Below, piece by piece: positions 55,062 to 64,000 of a DNA stretch of 64,000 nt. Source of the stretch: CAMLHU01 sp049680185 (GTDB lineage: Bacteria > Gemmatimonadota > Gemmatimonadetes > Gemmatimonadales > GWC2-71-9). Under the pieces are notes generated by a model. It had not been told where the DNA came from and ran no database searches. It saw nothing but the letters and a program-made list of their open reading frames with translations. Position numbers and translations under genes: made by a program. Numbering within the stretch: position 1 is the stretch's first letter; each line of letters begins with the position of its first letter. The stretch spans positions 14,371-78,370 of the forward strand of contig JBAUHI010000086.1 of assembly GCA_049680185.1 (NCBI GenBank), given 5' to 3'.

Positions 55062-55237
55062 CGGTGAACGGTGAAGGGTCAACGGGGCTTCGAAGTCCGT
55101 CATCCTGAGGCCTGAAGGGCCGAAGGATCGATCCGCCGACGAGCCGATCCTTCGCTCTGCTCAGGATGACGTTGCTCGTTTGAGATGACGGCCTGCTTCG
55201 GCCGTTCACCCTTGACCGTTCAGCGCTCACCGTTCAC
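55062..55237. repeat. Composite repeat: heptamer arrays around a hairpin element
   Basis: Heptamers CGGTGAA, CGGTGAA, GGGTCAA, CGGGGCT occupy 55062-55089. A hairpin element occupies 55098-55171, with outer arms CGTCATCCTGAG / CTCAGGATGACG and inner arms CGAAGGATCG / CGATCCTTCG. Heptamers CGTTCAC, CCTTGAC, CGTTCAG, CGCTCAC, CGTTCAC occupy 55203-55237, in the opposite orientation to the first. The last array overlaps the 3' end of the cupredoxin gene. Confidence 0.8.
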
Positions 55238-55619
55238 TTCCCTCTACAATGAGTGTCCCGTGCACCATCCCCATTCCGCAGTGAAAGTCGTAACGGCCGG
55301 GGGTGCTCGGCGTGAACTCGACCGGCGTCGGCGTGCCGGTGGGGAGGAAGGTGCGGATCCCGAAATCTCCGAGCACCACTTCCTCGGTGCAGCTGTTGTT
55401 GTCGGTGCGGGTAAAGGTGAGCCGCACCGGTGTTCCGGCCCGGACCCGGATGACCGACGGGTCGTACGCGCCGGCCACGGCGACGGCCAATTCCTGGAAT
55501 GCGCCCGAGCGCCGTGCGACCTGACCGGCCGAGCGGCCGGGCACGACGAAGAAGTACCAGTAGATCCAGGCGAGTGCGCCGGCCGCAAGGACGAGCACCG
55601 CCAGCCGATCGATGGTCAC
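55227..55619 (-). CDS. Membrane-anchored cupredoxin-domain protein
   Basis: This 130-residue protein has an N-terminal helix (LAVLVLAAGALAWIYWYFFVV) and a cupredoxin domain. The copper-site region FHCGMGMVHG carries Cys, Met and His, with a further Cys in NNSCTEEVV. It probably binds copper on the outer face of the inner membrane. GTG 55619 overlaps the copZ stop (GTGA), so both are made together. It belongs to the copper locus by position and content. Confidence 0.85.
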   Translation of the reverse strand: MTIDRLAVLVLAAGALAWIYWYFFVVPGRSAGQVARRSGAFQELAVAVAGAYDPSVIRVRAGTPVRLTFTRTDNNSCTEEVVLGDFGIRTFLPTGTPTPVEFTPSTPGRYDFHCGMGMVHGTLIVEGSER

Positions 55620-55825
55620 GCGATCACCGAGGCCTGGTAGCCCGCGGCCGACACGGCGGCGGAGACGCTCTCCGGCGAGAGCTTCGATTCATCGTACTCG
55701 AGTTCGGCGCGTCCCATCTTGACCGAGCCGAGCTTGACGCCATCCATCTTGGACAGGGTCTGATTGACGGTGTTGAGGCAGTGTCCGCAGGACATACCGG
55801 TGATGGAGAGGGTGAGGGGCTTCAT
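55616..55825 (-). CDS. copZ: Copper chaperone CopZ (HMA domain)
   Basis: This 69-residue cytoplasmic protein is a single HMA domain with the metal motif GMSCGHC. It carries Cu(I) to CopA. ATG 55825 follows TTGAGGAGTCCAACC, a strong binding site. It is the first gene of the copZ-cupredoxin pair and is preceded by a heptamer array and a CsoR-box-like site. Confidence 0.93.
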   Translation of the reverse strand: MKPLTLSITGMSCGHCLNTVNQTLSKMDGVKLGSVKMGRAELEYDESKLSPESVSAAVSAAGYQASVIA

Positions 55826-55841
55826 GGTTGGACTCCTCAAA

Positions 55842-55897
55842 AGGCTGGAGGCTGAGGGCTAGAGGCTCGCTGGTAGCTGGTAGCTGGTAGCTGGTAG
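55842..55897. repeat. 7-bp tandem repeats, AGGCTGG and CTGGTAG families
   Basis: Eight contiguous heptamers: AGGCTGG, AGGCTGA, GGGCTAG, AGGCTCG, then CTGGTAG four times (55870-55897). The first half matches the array at 44664. It lies between the CsoR-box-like site and the copZ start codon, so it would be in the copZ leader. Confidence 0.8.
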
Positions 55898-55912
55898 CCA
55901 ACCACCAACTCT

Positions 55913-55933
55913 ACATAGGGTAGGGGGGTATGT
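55913..55933 (-). promoter_or_regulatory. CsoR-box-like operator
   Basis: On the minus strand the site reads ACATACCCCCCTACCCTATGT. It has inverted ends ACATA/TATGT around C-runs, as in known CsoR operators such as TACCC...GGGTA types. It is about 90 bp upstream of copZ and overlaps an A+T-rich region suited to a promoter. Its match to this organism's CsoR is inferred. Confidence 0.55.
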
Positions 55934-55974
55934 CAAGCATATATGTATGTTGCCTTGTTACAACGACTTACGGT

Positions 55975-57579
55975 TTAGTCACCGGCCCGCACCGGTCGGT
56001 CGACGTCGACAGCAACGGGTTGGCGGAAGGGACCGTCAGAAGGCAGGATGAACCAGAACGTACTCCCGAAATTGATCATCGACTCGGCACCGATCTGGCC
56101 GCCGTGCAGTTCCACGAAGCGCTTGCAGAGCGCCAAACCCAACCCCGAGCCCTGGACCCGCCGACTGGGAGAGCTGTCGACCTGGCTGAACTCCACGAAG
56201 AGCTTCGACATGTCCTCGGCCTTGATGCCGATCCCGTTGTCACTCACCGCCACCCACACCGCAGGTCGGGTCATGCGCTTGACCTCATCGCCGGCCCGGT
56301 CGGAGGGGACTGGCAACGGCGCCTCGGTGGCCAGGGCGCGGAGGACGATCTCGCCGCCTTCAGGGGTGAACTTGGACGCGTTGGCCAGCAGGTTGAAGAG
56401 GATCTGCTGGACCCGCACGGCATCGGCGAGCGCAATGAGCGGCGTCTCCGGCAGTTCGAAGCGGTGCACCTGCTTGCGGCCGACACGGAGCCCCTCGGTG
56501 TCGGCCACGGCAGCGCGAATGGCATCGCGCAGATCGGTGCGGGTCAGCTCGAGCGCCATTCGACCCGCATCCATCCGCGACATATCAAGGACGGCGTTGA
56601 TCAACCGGAGCAGGTGCCGTCCGTTGCGATTGATCGACCCCACGAACTCCTGATGCCCGGGCGCGACCGCGCCGACATCGCCGGTGAGGAGAAGGTCGGA
56701 GAAGCCGATGATGGCGTTGAGCGGGGTCCGCAATTCGTGCGACACGTTGGCGAGGAACTCATCCTTCAGCTGGGTGGCGTGCCGCAGCTCCCGGTTCTTC
56801 TCCGCCAACTCAACGGCATTGCGCTGACTCTCTTCGAAGACATTGGCACGATCGAGACCCAAGGCGGCCTGATCGGCAAGCGCCTGCATCAGGTAGAGAT
56901 CGTCCTCCCGGAACGATTGCCCCGCTCGCCGGTTCATGACCCACACGGCGCCGATCACGAGGCCACCGGATCGAAGCGGCGTCATCACAGCGGACGTGAG
57001 CGCGTCGGGGGTATCGGGAAATTCGAAGTTGCGCGGATCCAGTCGCATGTCGTTGGTGATGAGCGGCTGGTCATGGCTCACGACCCATCCGGCGAGCGAC
57101 CCGTCCACCGGGATCAGCCGGTCGACGGCGTGCGCCATCAGCCCGGTCCCGGCCAGGACGCGCAGGAAACGCCCCTCCTCCGCCACCAAGCCTATGCCGG
57201 AGGCCTCCGCATCGAGCAATTCAGCCGCGAGCCGCGCGATCTCGTGAAAGAGCTCCGCCAGGGGACGGCCAGAGAGGAGCACCTGGGAGAGGTGCCGGAA
57301 GGATTCGAGCTCGCGGTTTCGGGCGGCGGCAGCGTCAAGCTCGCGGGCAAAGCCGTGGAGCGACGCGTTGACGGTCTCCAGCGCTCGACGCCTGGCATAG
57401 AGCGCCAACACGCTGGCCAGTATCATCCCACCGGCGCCGACCAGGACGTCCCCGTCGTAGACGAGCAGCCACCCGATCCAGCCGGAAACGACCGCCGCCA
57501 CAAGGATGATCGGCGTCCAGCCGACCCGTGCGGCCACGGTGCGCCGCATTGCGTCCACATCCCGGGGAGATTCTGACAT
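55975..57579 (-). CDS. Sensor histidine kinase with GAF domain
   Basis: This 534-residue kinase has two N-terminal helices (TPIILVAAVVSGWIGWLLVY, GAGGMILASVLALYA), a GAF domain (about 105-245), a short coiled coil and a HisKA domain with the phosphorylated His in FLANVSHELRTPLN. The ATP-binding part has NLLANASKFTPEGG, DNGIGI and GSGLGLALCK. No response regulator is adjacent, so the partner is elsewhere. The start is the first ATG. Confidence 0.9.
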   Translation of the reverse strand: MSESPRDVDAMRRTVAARVGWTPIILVAAVVSGWIGWLLVYDGDVLVGAGGMILASVLALYARRRALETVNASLHGFARELDAAAARNRELESFRHLSQVLLSGRPLAELFHEIARLAAELLDAEASGIGLVAEEGRFLRVLAGTGLMAHAVDRLIPVDGSLAGWVVSHDQPLITNDMRLDPRNFEFPDTPDALTSAVMTPLRSGGLVIGAVWVMNRRAGQSFREDDLYLMQALADQAALGLDRANVFEESQRNAVELAEKNRELRHATQLKDEFLANVSHELRTPLNAIIGFSDLLLTGDVGAVAPGHQEFVGSINRNGRHLLRLINAVLDMSRMDAGRMALELTRTDLRDAIRAAVADTEGLRVGRKQVHRFELPETPLIALADAVRVQQILFNLLANASKFTPEGGEIVLRALATEAPLPVPSDRAGDEVKRMTRPAVWVAVSDNGIGIKAEDMSKLFVEFSQVDSSPSRRVQGSGLGLALCKRFVELHGGQIGAESMINFGSTFWFILPSDGPFRQPVAVDVDRPVRAGD

Positions 57580-57663
57580 TAGAGGGAATGTGGCATCAAA
57601 ATCGAAGACCGTCAGGGGGAGCCGATCGCCCGTCCTCCGCCTCGCCTCGTGTTCTCTGCGGTC

Positions 57664-57861
57664 TCACTCGACGATCACCTCGGAGAAGACCGTCTCGCCG
57701 GTCACGAGCATCCGCCGCAGATAGGGCCGACAGAGCCCGCAGCGCGCCCCACAGCTGGTGTCCTCGACCAGTTTCTGGAGGTCCCACCCCGCCTCTCGGG
57801 CACGCGGGAGCAGCTCCGCGAACCGGACGTTCTGGCAGACACAGCGATCGATGGTGGGCAT
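57664..57861 (-). CDS. BFD-like [2Fe-2S]-binding protein
   Basis: This 65-residue protein has the BFD fold with cysteines in CVCQNV and SCGARCGLC, which bind a [2Fe-2S] cluster. Relatives include bacterioferritin-associated ferredoxin and the domain found in NirB and GltD-type enzymes. No bacterioferritin gene is adjacent. It ends 84 bp before the histidine kinase start; its own start region abuts a repeat cluster. The function is unassigned. Confidence 0.8.
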   Translation of the reverse strand: MPTIDRCVCQNVRFAELLPRAREAGWDLQKLVEDTSCGARCGLCRPYLRRMLVTGETVFSEVIVE

Positions 57862-57883
57862 GCAGCAATGCTAAGCGGAAATC

Positions 57884-58150
57884 GAGACACGAGGAAGGAG
57901 ACAAGAGACAACGCAGATCGGTGCGGCGAGAAGAAGAGGGGAGGAGGCGAACGAGGCGACACGAGAAAGGAGACAACGCAGGTGGGGGCAGGGAGCGGAA
58001 GAGGTAGAGGAGGGGAACGGGAGAGCGGCATGAATTCTGATTTGCGTTCGCCTTTTCCCGTCTTCCCCCTCCTCCACCTCTGTCGGCCCTGTCCCGTCGT
58101 CCTCTCCCTCCCCTCTCGTACTGCGTTGTCTCGTTTCTCCTGTCTCTGCA
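57884..58150. repeat. Large repeat cluster, GAGACAA family in both orientations
   Basis: GAGACAC, GAGGAAG, GAGACAA, GAGACAA, CGCAG run from 57884, with a second GGAGACAACGCAG at 57969. Purine-rich DNA continues to 58025. At 58111-58146 the same core returns in reverse, CTCTCGTACTGCGTTGTCTC, followed by pyrimidine-rich DNA. The cluster therefore forms an extended imperfect inverted repeat of about 270 bp. No gene is supported inside it. Confidence 0.75.
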
Positions 58151-58158
58151 TTCTCACC

Positions 58159-58395
58159 TCACTCCTCTCGCCTCCCCTCGTAGAACCTCACCTTCTCTGC
58201 CAGGCGCCTGATCCGGATGGCATCGGCCGGCTTGAGCCAGCCGGCTTCCTCACCGGTCCGCGCCCACTGCTCCGGCGGCGTACCTCGAAGCGCCGGGCAC
58301 CCGCGGTGCGCGTAGCGGGCCAGCGCCTCGGCGAGTGCCTGGCGATAGTGGGGGAGCAGGAGTGCAGGGGTCGAGTCCACGGCGCAGTATGGCAT
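58159..58395 (-). CDS. Small protein of unknown function
   Basis: This 78-residue frame encodes a charged, helical protein (PPEQWARTGEEAGWLK, ADAIRIRRLAEKVRFYEG) without membrane segments. The stop lies at the edge of a repeat cluster. No strong ribosome binding site is seen before ATG 58395, so expression is uncertain. It may be a conserved small protein; no family is recognised. Confidence 0.45.
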   Translation of the reverse strand: MPYCAVDSTPALLLPHYRQALAEALARYAHRGCPALRGTPPEQWARTGEEAGWLKPADAIRIRRLAEKVRFYEGRREE

Positions 58396-58451
58396 TTGCC
58401 AACTGATCCGCGGTAACCGGAACTACGCAGGATGGTGCAGGACCGCGCAGG

Positions 58452-59906
58452 TCAGTCGGGGGCGCCGAGCGACTTGAAGAGCTGGTCGAGTTGGGCGCGG
58501 CGGGGGCTTCCGGCGGGGGGGAGGCGCCGGCTGGGCGGGTCGGTGGCCTTTTCAACGGTGAGCAGCGCACCGGTCGAGTCGATCAGGATCGCTACACGGG
58601 TGTCAGGGGTGCCGTTCGAGAGCACGAAGAGCCGAGCACCACCGGGGATGTACCGGGCCGATGCATTCAGGGTGTCCCAGGTGGCAGTGCGCGGCCGGAA
58701 GACCGGAAGGGTCACCGACTGGGAATCGGCCAGAGTGCGCAGGACGGGAACGAGCTGCTCTTCCATGCCTTCATCGGCAATGGCCCAGAGCTTCTTCGGA
58801 ACGTGCCAGCTGTGCGTTTGGGTGCCGGTGATATAGAGACTGTCGCCGTGGACTGCCGCGAGTGCGCTGGTATCTGTGGCACCGGGCGCGGTCCAGAGCG
58901 CCTGATACTGGACTGGAGTGGCGCCCGCGGTCACGGCGAGTGCGGTGCCCACCGCGCCGTCGTTGGTGGCGAGCCCTGATTCGATGGCCTGACCCACGGC
59001 GTTGACGGTGTGGAGCAGTACCGGCCCGGTCGTTACGGTCCACGAGGTGTCCCGCCCGGGGAGCGGCCTGGAAAGCACCTGGGCCCGCTCCGGTGCAATA
59101 CGACCCCACGCGTCATCGGCGATCACACCCACGGGAATGGTATCGACCACTTTTTCCGCGGGCATCACACCCACGCCAGCGAGCTCGAGCTCTCGTCGGC
59201 GGGCCAGGAGTTCGCCGCGCTTGGGGTCGAGCCACCAGGTCTCGTGCATCGGGCCGGTGGCATCCACCTGATAGGTGGTCCCCGCGCTGGCGTCGACCCA
59301 ATCCGACTGCCGATATCGCGCCACACCATCCACCTGCACGACCGTGGCGCTGGTGCCGAGCGTATCGGTGGCGCCCACAATGCGGTAGCCGGTGATGTGG
59401 GCGGAGAGGGATCGGGTGCCGGGGGCGGGCCAGCCGGGGGCCAGCGTGTCGCCCCAGGTTGCGCCGGAATCGAGCGCACCGGGAGGCACCGGCAGGCGGA
59501 GGAAGAGGGCGTAGCGATCGCGGGCCGAAGCGCTGTCAGGGGCGACCGCCACCACGTTGCCATGCTGATCGAGGCGCAGGGTGTCGGTGGTGACCGCGCG
59601 GTGGACGTCGAGTGCGGTAGTCCTGACGACAAGTGCATCGCCGTGGGGGGAGGGGACCCAGACAAGACGCGCGATCCGTGGCGCCGTGCCGGTCATTCGG
59701 GTGGTATCGGCACCGCGAACGAAATAGAGGGTCTGTGATTCGATGCCCTGGTACCAGGCGGGTTCCCTGGGCGGGTGGAGTTCGGGGGCCTGGGCGGACA
59801 GGGCGGGTGGAGCGAGTAAGACGGGTAGAACGGGTAAAACGGGTAGCGCGGGTGTCGCCGCGAATAGGAGCGCGCGGACGAAGAGTGAGGGCCGCGATCG
59901 CGACAT
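58452..59906 (-). CDS. Secreted protein of unknown function
   Basis: This 484-residue protein has a signal peptide whose hydrophobic core is a run of LPV repeats, encoded by 9-bp tandem repeats at 59803-59856. The mature part is mostly beta-type with repeats of the form GxVxxxDTxxxD and ends in a Leu/Arg-rich tail. I know no family. ATG 59906 follows the GNAT stop by 8 bases, so the two are cotranscribed. Confidence 0.65.
   Translation of the reverse strand: MSRSRPSLFVRALLFAATPALPVLPVLPVLLAPPALSAQAPELHPPREPAWYQGIESQTLYFVRGADTTRMTGTAPRIARLVWVPSPHGDALVVRTTALDVHRAVTTDTLRLDQHGNVVAVAPDSASARDRYALFLRLPVPPGALDSGATWGDTLAPGWPAPGTRSLSAHITGYRIVGATDTLGTSATVVQVDGVARYRQSDWVDASAGTTYQVDATGPMHETWWLDPKRGELLARRRELELAGVGVMPAEKVVDTIPVGVIADDAWGRIAPERAQVLSRPLPGRDTSWTVTTGPVLLHTVNAVGQAIESGLATNDGAVGTALAVTAGATPVQYQALWTAPGATDTSALAAVHGDSLYITGTQTHSWHVPKKLWAIADEGMEEQLVPVLRTLADSQSVTLPVFRPRTATWDTLNASARYIPGGARLFVLSNGTPDTRVAILIDSTGALLTVEKATDPPSRRLPPAGSPRRAQLDQLFKSLGAPD
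59803..59856. repeat. 9-bp tandem repeat inside a signal peptide
   Basis: GCGGGTGGA, GCGAGTAAG, ACGGGTAGA, ACGGGTAAA, ACGGGTAGC, GCGGGTGTC are contiguous nonamers. On the coding strand they give the LPV-type repeat of the hydrophobic core. The period of nine keeps the reading frame. Confidence 0.75.
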
Positions 59907-59914
59907 CAGCACGT

Positions 59915-60460
59915 TCAGCGAGCTCCGGGCCAGGGACCCGGCGGCGTCTCGGGCACCACTTTCACCGATTCGGCGGTACGGGTCACTTCGAAGCCCCGGG
60001 CCTTGTAATTGTCGAGCGCGTGGGGATGATCGAGCGAGCAGGTGTTGAGCACGATGCGAGTGGCCCCCATTTCCCAGGCCTGTCCCACCACCAGTGCGAG
60101 CGAAGGGCCGCCGAGCCCACGTCCGGTCCACTGCGGGAGAAGCCCGAAGAGGGCGATATCGACGGTCTCGTCGGCGGATTGGACCAATTCGGCGTAGCCC
60201 ACCGGGACCCCTTCAATAGAAAGCACCACGGTGCGGTGCCCCGGGCGCGAAAGCCATTCCGCCCACTGGTCGTACGTCCACTCCAGCCGGTCGGTCCAGC
60301 ACCAGTCGCCACCGATGGCGGTATAGAAGAAACGATTGAGCTCGGGTGACTCGGGCGCCGGCCCGGACAGGGTCAGCCCCGGGGGGATGACGGCAGGGGG
60401 GCGGAAGTCCGCAGGCGAGTTGAGTGCCATCCAGGTGGTGACGACCGTGCGGGGTGGCAT
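59915..60460 (-). CDS. GNAT-family N-acetyltransferase
   Basis: This 181-residue enzyme has the GNAT fold, with the acetyl-CoA loop visible as PQWTGRGLGGPSLALV (a relaxed R/Q-x-x-G-x-G/A). Motif B is LNTCSLDHPHALDNYKARGF. The substrate is unknown. ATG 60460 was chosen over GTG 60466. The gene leads the unit with the secreted protein and is divergent from the symporter gene. Confidence 0.82.
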   Translation of the reverse strand: MPPRTVVTTWMALNSPADFRPPAVIPPGLTLSGPAPESPELNRFFYTAIGGDWCWTDRLEWTYDQWAEWLSRPGHRTVVLSIEGVPVGYAELVQSADETVDIALFGLLPQWTGRGLGGPSLALVVGQAWEMGATRIVLNTCSLDHPHALDNYKARGFEVTRTAESVKVVPETPPGPWPGAR

Positions 60461-60590
60461 GGGCACTCGGGTGTGAAGTATCGGGCCGGTGGAGCGCGTG
60501 GCTCGCGCGACGGCCCGGCAAGGTACATACTATAGCACGGCACGCCGCCACGTGCGCCTGTCTTACCCATTCCCTTCCGACCGGCCGAGC

Positions 60591-62320
<1,730 letters not shown>

Positions 62321-62324
<4 letters not shown>

Positions 62325-62530
62325 TGGCGATGCTCGACCTGCGCGTCCCCATCGGCTCCCTCCTGGCACTCATCGGCGTGCTCGTCGGCACCTACGGGCT
62401 GGCGCACGGCGCCGATCCGGCGATGCACCCGACGGGGATCCCGATCGTGTCCATCTGGGGAGCGGTGCTCTTCGTGGCGGGGTCGGCGTTCCTGGCGGGT
62501 GCCAAGTACCGGCCGTGGGGGCGGCGATGA
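62321..62530 (+). CDS. Small two-helix membrane protein
   Basis: This 69-residue protein has two hydrophobic segments (IGSLLALIGVLVGTYGLAH and IVSIWGAVLFVAGSAFLAG). It starts at GTG 62321, overlapping the symporter stop, and its TGA overlaps the glycosidase start (ATGA). It probably helps or modifies the symporter. No named family is certain. Confidence 0.7.
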
Positions 62531-64000
62531 AGGCTGTGTTGGTAGCGGGGCTGCTGGTAGGCTATCAGCTATCAGCTATCGGCTATCAAGGGACTGCGAG
62601 CTATCGGCTATCGGCTATCAGCTACCTGCCGGGCAATGAGATCACGATCGGCGGCCCGCGCCACTCGCCACTCGCCACCGGGCGTGCCAAGGCACGCCCC
62701 GGCAGCCACACCTTCGCGATTGCCAAGGGGCATTTTCTCCTCGACAAGAAGCCGATCCAGCTCCTCTCCGGTGAGCTGCACTACACCCGGATCCCGCGAG
62801 AGTACTGGGCCAATCGGCTGGCGATGGCGAAGGCGATGGGACTGAACACCATCTCCACCTACGTCTTCTGGGACTTCCACGAGACCCGTCCCGGTCACTT
62901 CGATTTCTCCACCGGCGAGCGCGATCTCGGCGCCTTCCTCGACGAGGCGAAGAAGCAGGGACTCTGGGTGATCCTCCGTCCTGGGCCGTATGTGTGCGCC
63001 GAGTGGGACTTTGGCGGGTATCCGGCGTACCTGGCGAAGGACACCACACTCAAGGTGCGGAGCCGAGATCCGAGATTCCTGGCCGCGGAAAAGCGCTACA
63101 TCCAGGCGCTGGCCAAGGTGGTGGGGCCGAGGCTGGTGACCCACGGCGGGCCGATATTGATGGTGCAGGTGGAGAATGAGTACGGGTCGTACGGGAGCGA
63201 CCAGGTGTACCTGAAGGACACGAAGAAGATGTTCACCGACGCCGGCTTCAACGTGCCGCTCTTTACTGCCGATGGCGATTGGCTATTCAACAAGGGAGCG
63301 ATCCCCGGTGTCCTGCCCGGTGCCAACGGCGAGACCAACTACGACACGCTGGTGGCGCGGGTCAACAAGTTCAATCACGGCAAGGGCCCGTACTTTGTCC
63401 CGGAGTTCTATCCGGGTTGGCTGGATCATTGGGGCGAGAAGTTCCAGCGCGTGGCCACCAAGGACTTCCTGCCGCAGTACGACTCGCTCATTTCGCGGGG
63501 TGCCAGCGTCAATCTCTACATGTTCCACGGCGGCACCAATTTCGGATTCACCTCCGGCGCCAACTACACCGACCAGGTGCCGATCCAGCCGTCGCTGACG
63601 AGCTATGACTACGATGCGCCGCTGGATGAGGCGGGTCATCCGACCCCCAAGTACTTCTCGTTGCGAGATGTGCTGGCCAAGCACTTGAAGAAGACGTTGT
63701 CGGAAGTGCCGGCCACCGCACCGGTGATCGGGATAGCGCCGATCACGATGACGCCGACGACGGGGTTGTTCCAGCTGGTGGACACCGCGCGCGGGCTCAA
63801 GCGGAACCGCCCCCTCACCTTCGAGGAGCTGGGGCAGAGTGCCGGGTATGTCCTCTACCGCCATCAGGTGGATACGGCGAGTTACGGGATGCTCGAGATC
63901 CCGGGGCTCCGGGATTTCGGGCTCGTCTTCGTCAACGGGCGGCGGGTCGGGATGCTCGACCGGCGGACGGGGACCTTCTCCACCGTGGTGGACATCCCGG
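62527..64000 (+). CDS. GH35 beta-galactosidase, cut by window end
   Basis: This glycosidase starts at ATG 62527 and is still open at the last base, with at least 491 residues. The GH35 core begins near residue 61 (HTFAIAKGHFLLDKK) and shows SGELHYTRIP, the acid/base E218 in VENEYGSYG and the nucleophile E293 in VPEFYPGW. An N-terminal region of about 60 residues contains heptamer repeats (62560-62679) translated as YQLSAIGYQ and SPLATG-like stretches, so the signal peptide is odd. ATGA overlap couples it to the small membrane gene. It likely acts on galactosides outside the cell. Confidence 0.93.
   Translation, partial: MKAVLVAGLLVGYQLSAIGYQGTASYRLSAISYLPGNEITIGGPRHSPLATGRAKARPGSHTFAIAKGHFLLDKKPIQLLSGELHYTRIPREYWANRLAMAKAMGLNTISTYVFWDFHETRPGHFDFSTGERDLGAFLDEAKKQGLWVILRPGPYVCAEWDFGGYPAYLAKDTTLKVRSRDPRFLAAEKRYIQALAKVVGPRLVTHGGPILMVQVENEYGSYGSDQVYLKDTKKMFTDAGFNVPLFTADGDWLFNKGAIPGVLPGANGETNYDTLVARVNKFNHGKGPYFVPEFYPGWLDHWGEKFQRVATKDFLPQYDSLISRGASVNLYMFHGGTNFGFTSGANYTDQVPIQPSLTSYDYDAPLDEAGHPTPKYFSLRDVLAKHLKKTLSEVPATAPVIGIAPITMTPTTGLFQLVDTARGLKRNRPLTFEELGQSAGYVLYRHQVDTASYGMLEIPGLRDFGLVFVNGRRVGMLDRRTGTFSTVVDIP
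62560..62679. repeat. 7-bp tandem repeats inside the GH35 coding region
   Basis: GGCTATC, AGCTATC, AGCTATC, GGCTATC at 62560-62587, then AGCTATC, GGCTATC, GGCTATC, AGCTACC at 62599-62626. A second family follows: CGCCACT, CGCCACT, CGCCACC at 62659-62679. The reading frame stays open through all of them. Confidence 0.8.

Noticed and set aside
53556..55067. 503-codon plus frame inside copA
   Set aside because: Antisense to copA, His/Gly-rich shadow of codon bias.

Overview
The window is GC-rich chromosomal DNA whose gene content points to the phylum Gemmatimonadota. The main clues are a GWxTD-domain lipoprotein, a Ser/Thr kinase fused to TPR repeats, a sigma/anti-sigma operon carrying two DUF4097 proteins, GTG starts that overlap the previous stop codon, and many TolC/RND-era envelope genes. 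The assignment is inferred from gene families; no marker gene was compared. Nothing looks like a prophage, plasmid, IS element, CRISPR array or tRNA cluster.

Layout. 1-8 kb: the RNase P RNA gene (minus strand, running off the left edge), a large TPR Ser/Thr kinase, an AraC-type regulator, a chemoreceptor-like protein, pyrE, and a second Ser/Thr kinase coupled to pyrE. 8-24 kb: GWxTD lipoprotein, polA, an outer-membrane-type protein, an MMPL exporter, a matrixin-like protease, a serine beta-lactamase-like hydrolase, a MIP18 (DUF59) protein, RNase D with a tiny overlapping gene, a thioesterase/hydrolase fusion, a 7Fe-type ferredoxin, a patatin-barrel protein and a divergent peptide deformylase. 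24.6-30.7 kb: a complete SUF operon (sufB-C-D-S-U) followed by a bacilliredoxin and a small unknown gene, closed by a strong terminator. 30.8-33.1 kb: a NatA/NatB-type ABC exporter.

33.1-36.1 kb: a chromosome segregation and cell-shape cluster: a perfect parS site, parA, parB, an M23 peptidase and a bactofilin. 36.2-41.5 kb: a BMP-family nucleoside-type ABC importer with a Nif3 gene inside the operon. 41.5-44.7 kb: ECF sigma, anti-sigma, two DUF4097 proteins. 44.7-48.6 kb: VOC protein, a queG C-terminal remnant, an unknown gene, intact queG, a type II NADH dehydrogenase and a small membrane gene. 48.6-52 kb: LOG protein, deoxyhypusine-synthase homologue and MFS transporter in one overlapping operon. 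52-56 kb: a copper locus (csoR, copA, cupredoxin, copZ). 56-64 kb: GAF histidine kinase, BFD-like protein, unknown secreted protein, GNAT, sodium:solute symporter with a small partner, and a GH35 beta-galactosidase cut by the right edge.

The most unusual signal is not a gene. More than a dozen short arrays of degenerate 7-bp tandem repeats, in at least five sequence families, sit between genes. They often cover the stop codon of a neighbouring gene, are sometimes paired in opposite orientation around hairpin elements, and in one case lie inside a coding region (GH35 N-terminus). These resemble in style the short tandemly repeated sequences known from cyanobacteria, but their sequences and the number of families here deserve study.
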